Below, piece after piece: positions 62,871 to 64,000 of a stretch of DNA of 64,000 bases (within the stretch, counting starts at the first letter, position 1; each line of letters starts with the position of its first letter). The position numbers and the translations under genes are program-made. Under the pieces are notes generated by a model. That model did no database searches. It was given only the letters and a program-made list of their open reading frames with translations, and had not been told where the DNA came from. The DNA comes from Tubiluchus corallicola (lineage: Eukaryota; Priapulida; Priapulimorpha; Priapulimorphida; Tubiluchidae): positions 889,001-953,000 of the forward strand of contig JAQGDQ010000014.1 of NCBI GenBank assembly GCA_030141605.1, in the 5' to 3' direction.

Positions 62871-64000
62871 GATAATATTTCCTGATACAACCAAGTTAAT
62901 AATGTATTTTATAAGGTAGGATTGTAAACTTGCGTTATGATCTTCATATAGTCAATAAAAGCCAAGAAATTGTATTTATCAGTCAATCTTTGCGGCATAA
63001 GAATCTATTTGACTCTCTTTAGTTCCAGTCATCTCTTGAATACACAATGTTGTACTGGCATTAGCCCTTATTACAGACCACTAGTAGATGTCAAGAATTG
63101 TAAATTACTAGTCCAGTTCTTTGTAAAGTTCTCTCGTGTTCTGAATGTAATTATTTGCTATTCAGTCACTGCCAGTTCTTGCGCCAGACCATAAGATCCT
63201 ATCGGCGCTAACAATTTGCATTCTGTTGTATGTTGCGCTATGTTCTGTAATTTAGCCTTCGGCTTATTACTGCACCAGGAAGCCATGTAATGTTCTGTAC
63301 GCTGTGTTCTGCATGATTGCTATAACCGTGACCTGATCTTCTTTCAGTTGAATAAATTTTTGCCGCCGCGAAATTGATGCAATTTGTGATGACTTAAATT
63401 GCTCATTAAACTTGTCGGATTAGTTTTACGACATGCAGAGGGGTGATTGGTTTCAACTTCTGTCTAGTAGCTGTTGCATTTTCACCTGTGCGTTTTTACA
63501 ATTTTTTCAAATTATTTTACAAAAAATAAGGCATGAAAAGGCATGACATTTGATAATTAAGGAATTGTACCAAAAAGCGAAGGTGCAGATGGCTCGGATT
63601 ACTGTACAATAACATAAGAATGTTATTATTGCAATCACTATGTTGACCATTTATTGATTGTAATAATATTAAATAGTAGTATTATTGTATAATTGTATAA
63701 ATTAAAGGATAATTATTGTATAGATAACAAAAAAAGTATTCAACGGGTAGACGAAGCTCAGAATTTGTTACATAAAACGTGATTTGCAACGTTAAATAAC
63801 CGACAAAAAACTGTGTGTAAATACATGCAAAAAATTGTCAGTGACACATGTGGAGTGTCTTATACGAAAAAATGACGTACATCAAAGAATACGGTTAGAA
63901 AACGCTTTTACTAAATCTTGTGGGTGTCTTTTAATAGTGTGGGGACGGCAGATTACACGCATGTGGTAATCAGTTGTATTATGAATTAAGAATTAAGATT

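Larger units (their letters stand above)
51679..64000 (+). other. Downstream of GOPC exon 1: probable long intron, transposon-rich
   Basis: No coding exon recognised. It contains a minus-strand LINE fragment (54290-55600), a 2.8-kb inverted-repeat element (57292-60069), simple repeats at 55741-55820 (CTTA)n and 60617-60662 (GATGRT)n, and an Ala/Val-codon repeat near 62650-62870. A 19-bp direct repeat, GCATGCATACTATATAAAC, occurs twice near 53695-53745. Many short open frames look like chance. Confidence 0.5.

Noticed and set aside
1-64000. tRNA, rRNA or other structured RNA genes
   Set aside because: No cloverleaf with A/B boxes or rRNA-like stretch was recognised by eye; a dedicated scan could still find one.

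Overview
This is a eukaryotic, metazoan window. It is AT-rich (roughly two thirds A+T by eye) and carries short coding exons of about 30-200 bp with GT..AG introns of 0.2-3.6 kb, many transposon remnants, and no operons or prokaryotic signals. Protein matches are clear to animal families but diverged, and intron content is high. That suits an early-branching animal such as a sponge or cnidarian; the species cannot be fixed from the sequence.

Layout, left to right. (1) 10042-1, minus: USP16/USP45-type deubiquitinase, 11 exons traced, C-terminus beyond the left edge. (2) 24355-16730, minus: CLYBL, mitochondrial citramalyl-CoA lyase, complete in 7 exons (337 aa). (3) 27980-32491, plus: RCAN (calcipressin), complete in 4 exons (203 aa). 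Its last intron opens with a 24-unit, 50-bp tandem array made from the 3' end of exon 3 together with its splice donor. (4) 42927-38660, minus: WTAP, m6A-writer subunit, complete in 5 exons (683 aa, long last exon). (5) 43883-46728, plus: SOD2, mitochondrial Mn superoxide dismutase, complete in 5 exons (216 aa). WTAP and SOD2 are head-to-head, as their human orthologues are on 6q25.3. (6) 51454-51678, plus: first coding exon of GOPC; the rest of the gene is not seen and probably lies beyond the right edge.

The remaining DNA is intronic and intergenic. It holds a three-copy hAT-like MITE family, a second hAT-like MITE with a perfect 8-bp target duplication, a 726-bp MITE with 32-bp inverted ends, a 2.8-kb inverted-repeat element flanked by TTAA, three decayed LINE reverse-transcriptase or C-terminal fragments, a pair of adjacent hairpins, and several microsatellites.

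The genes do not form one pathway. CLYBL and SOD2 are mitochondrial enzymes, WTAP acts in nuclear RNA methylation, RCAN in calcineurin control, USP16 in ubiquitin removal, and GOPC in Golgi trafficking. The two most notable items are the RCAN splice-donor array and the WTAP-SOD2 head-to-head pair. Exon models come from reading frames, splice consensus and family similarity recalled from memory, with no alignments run.
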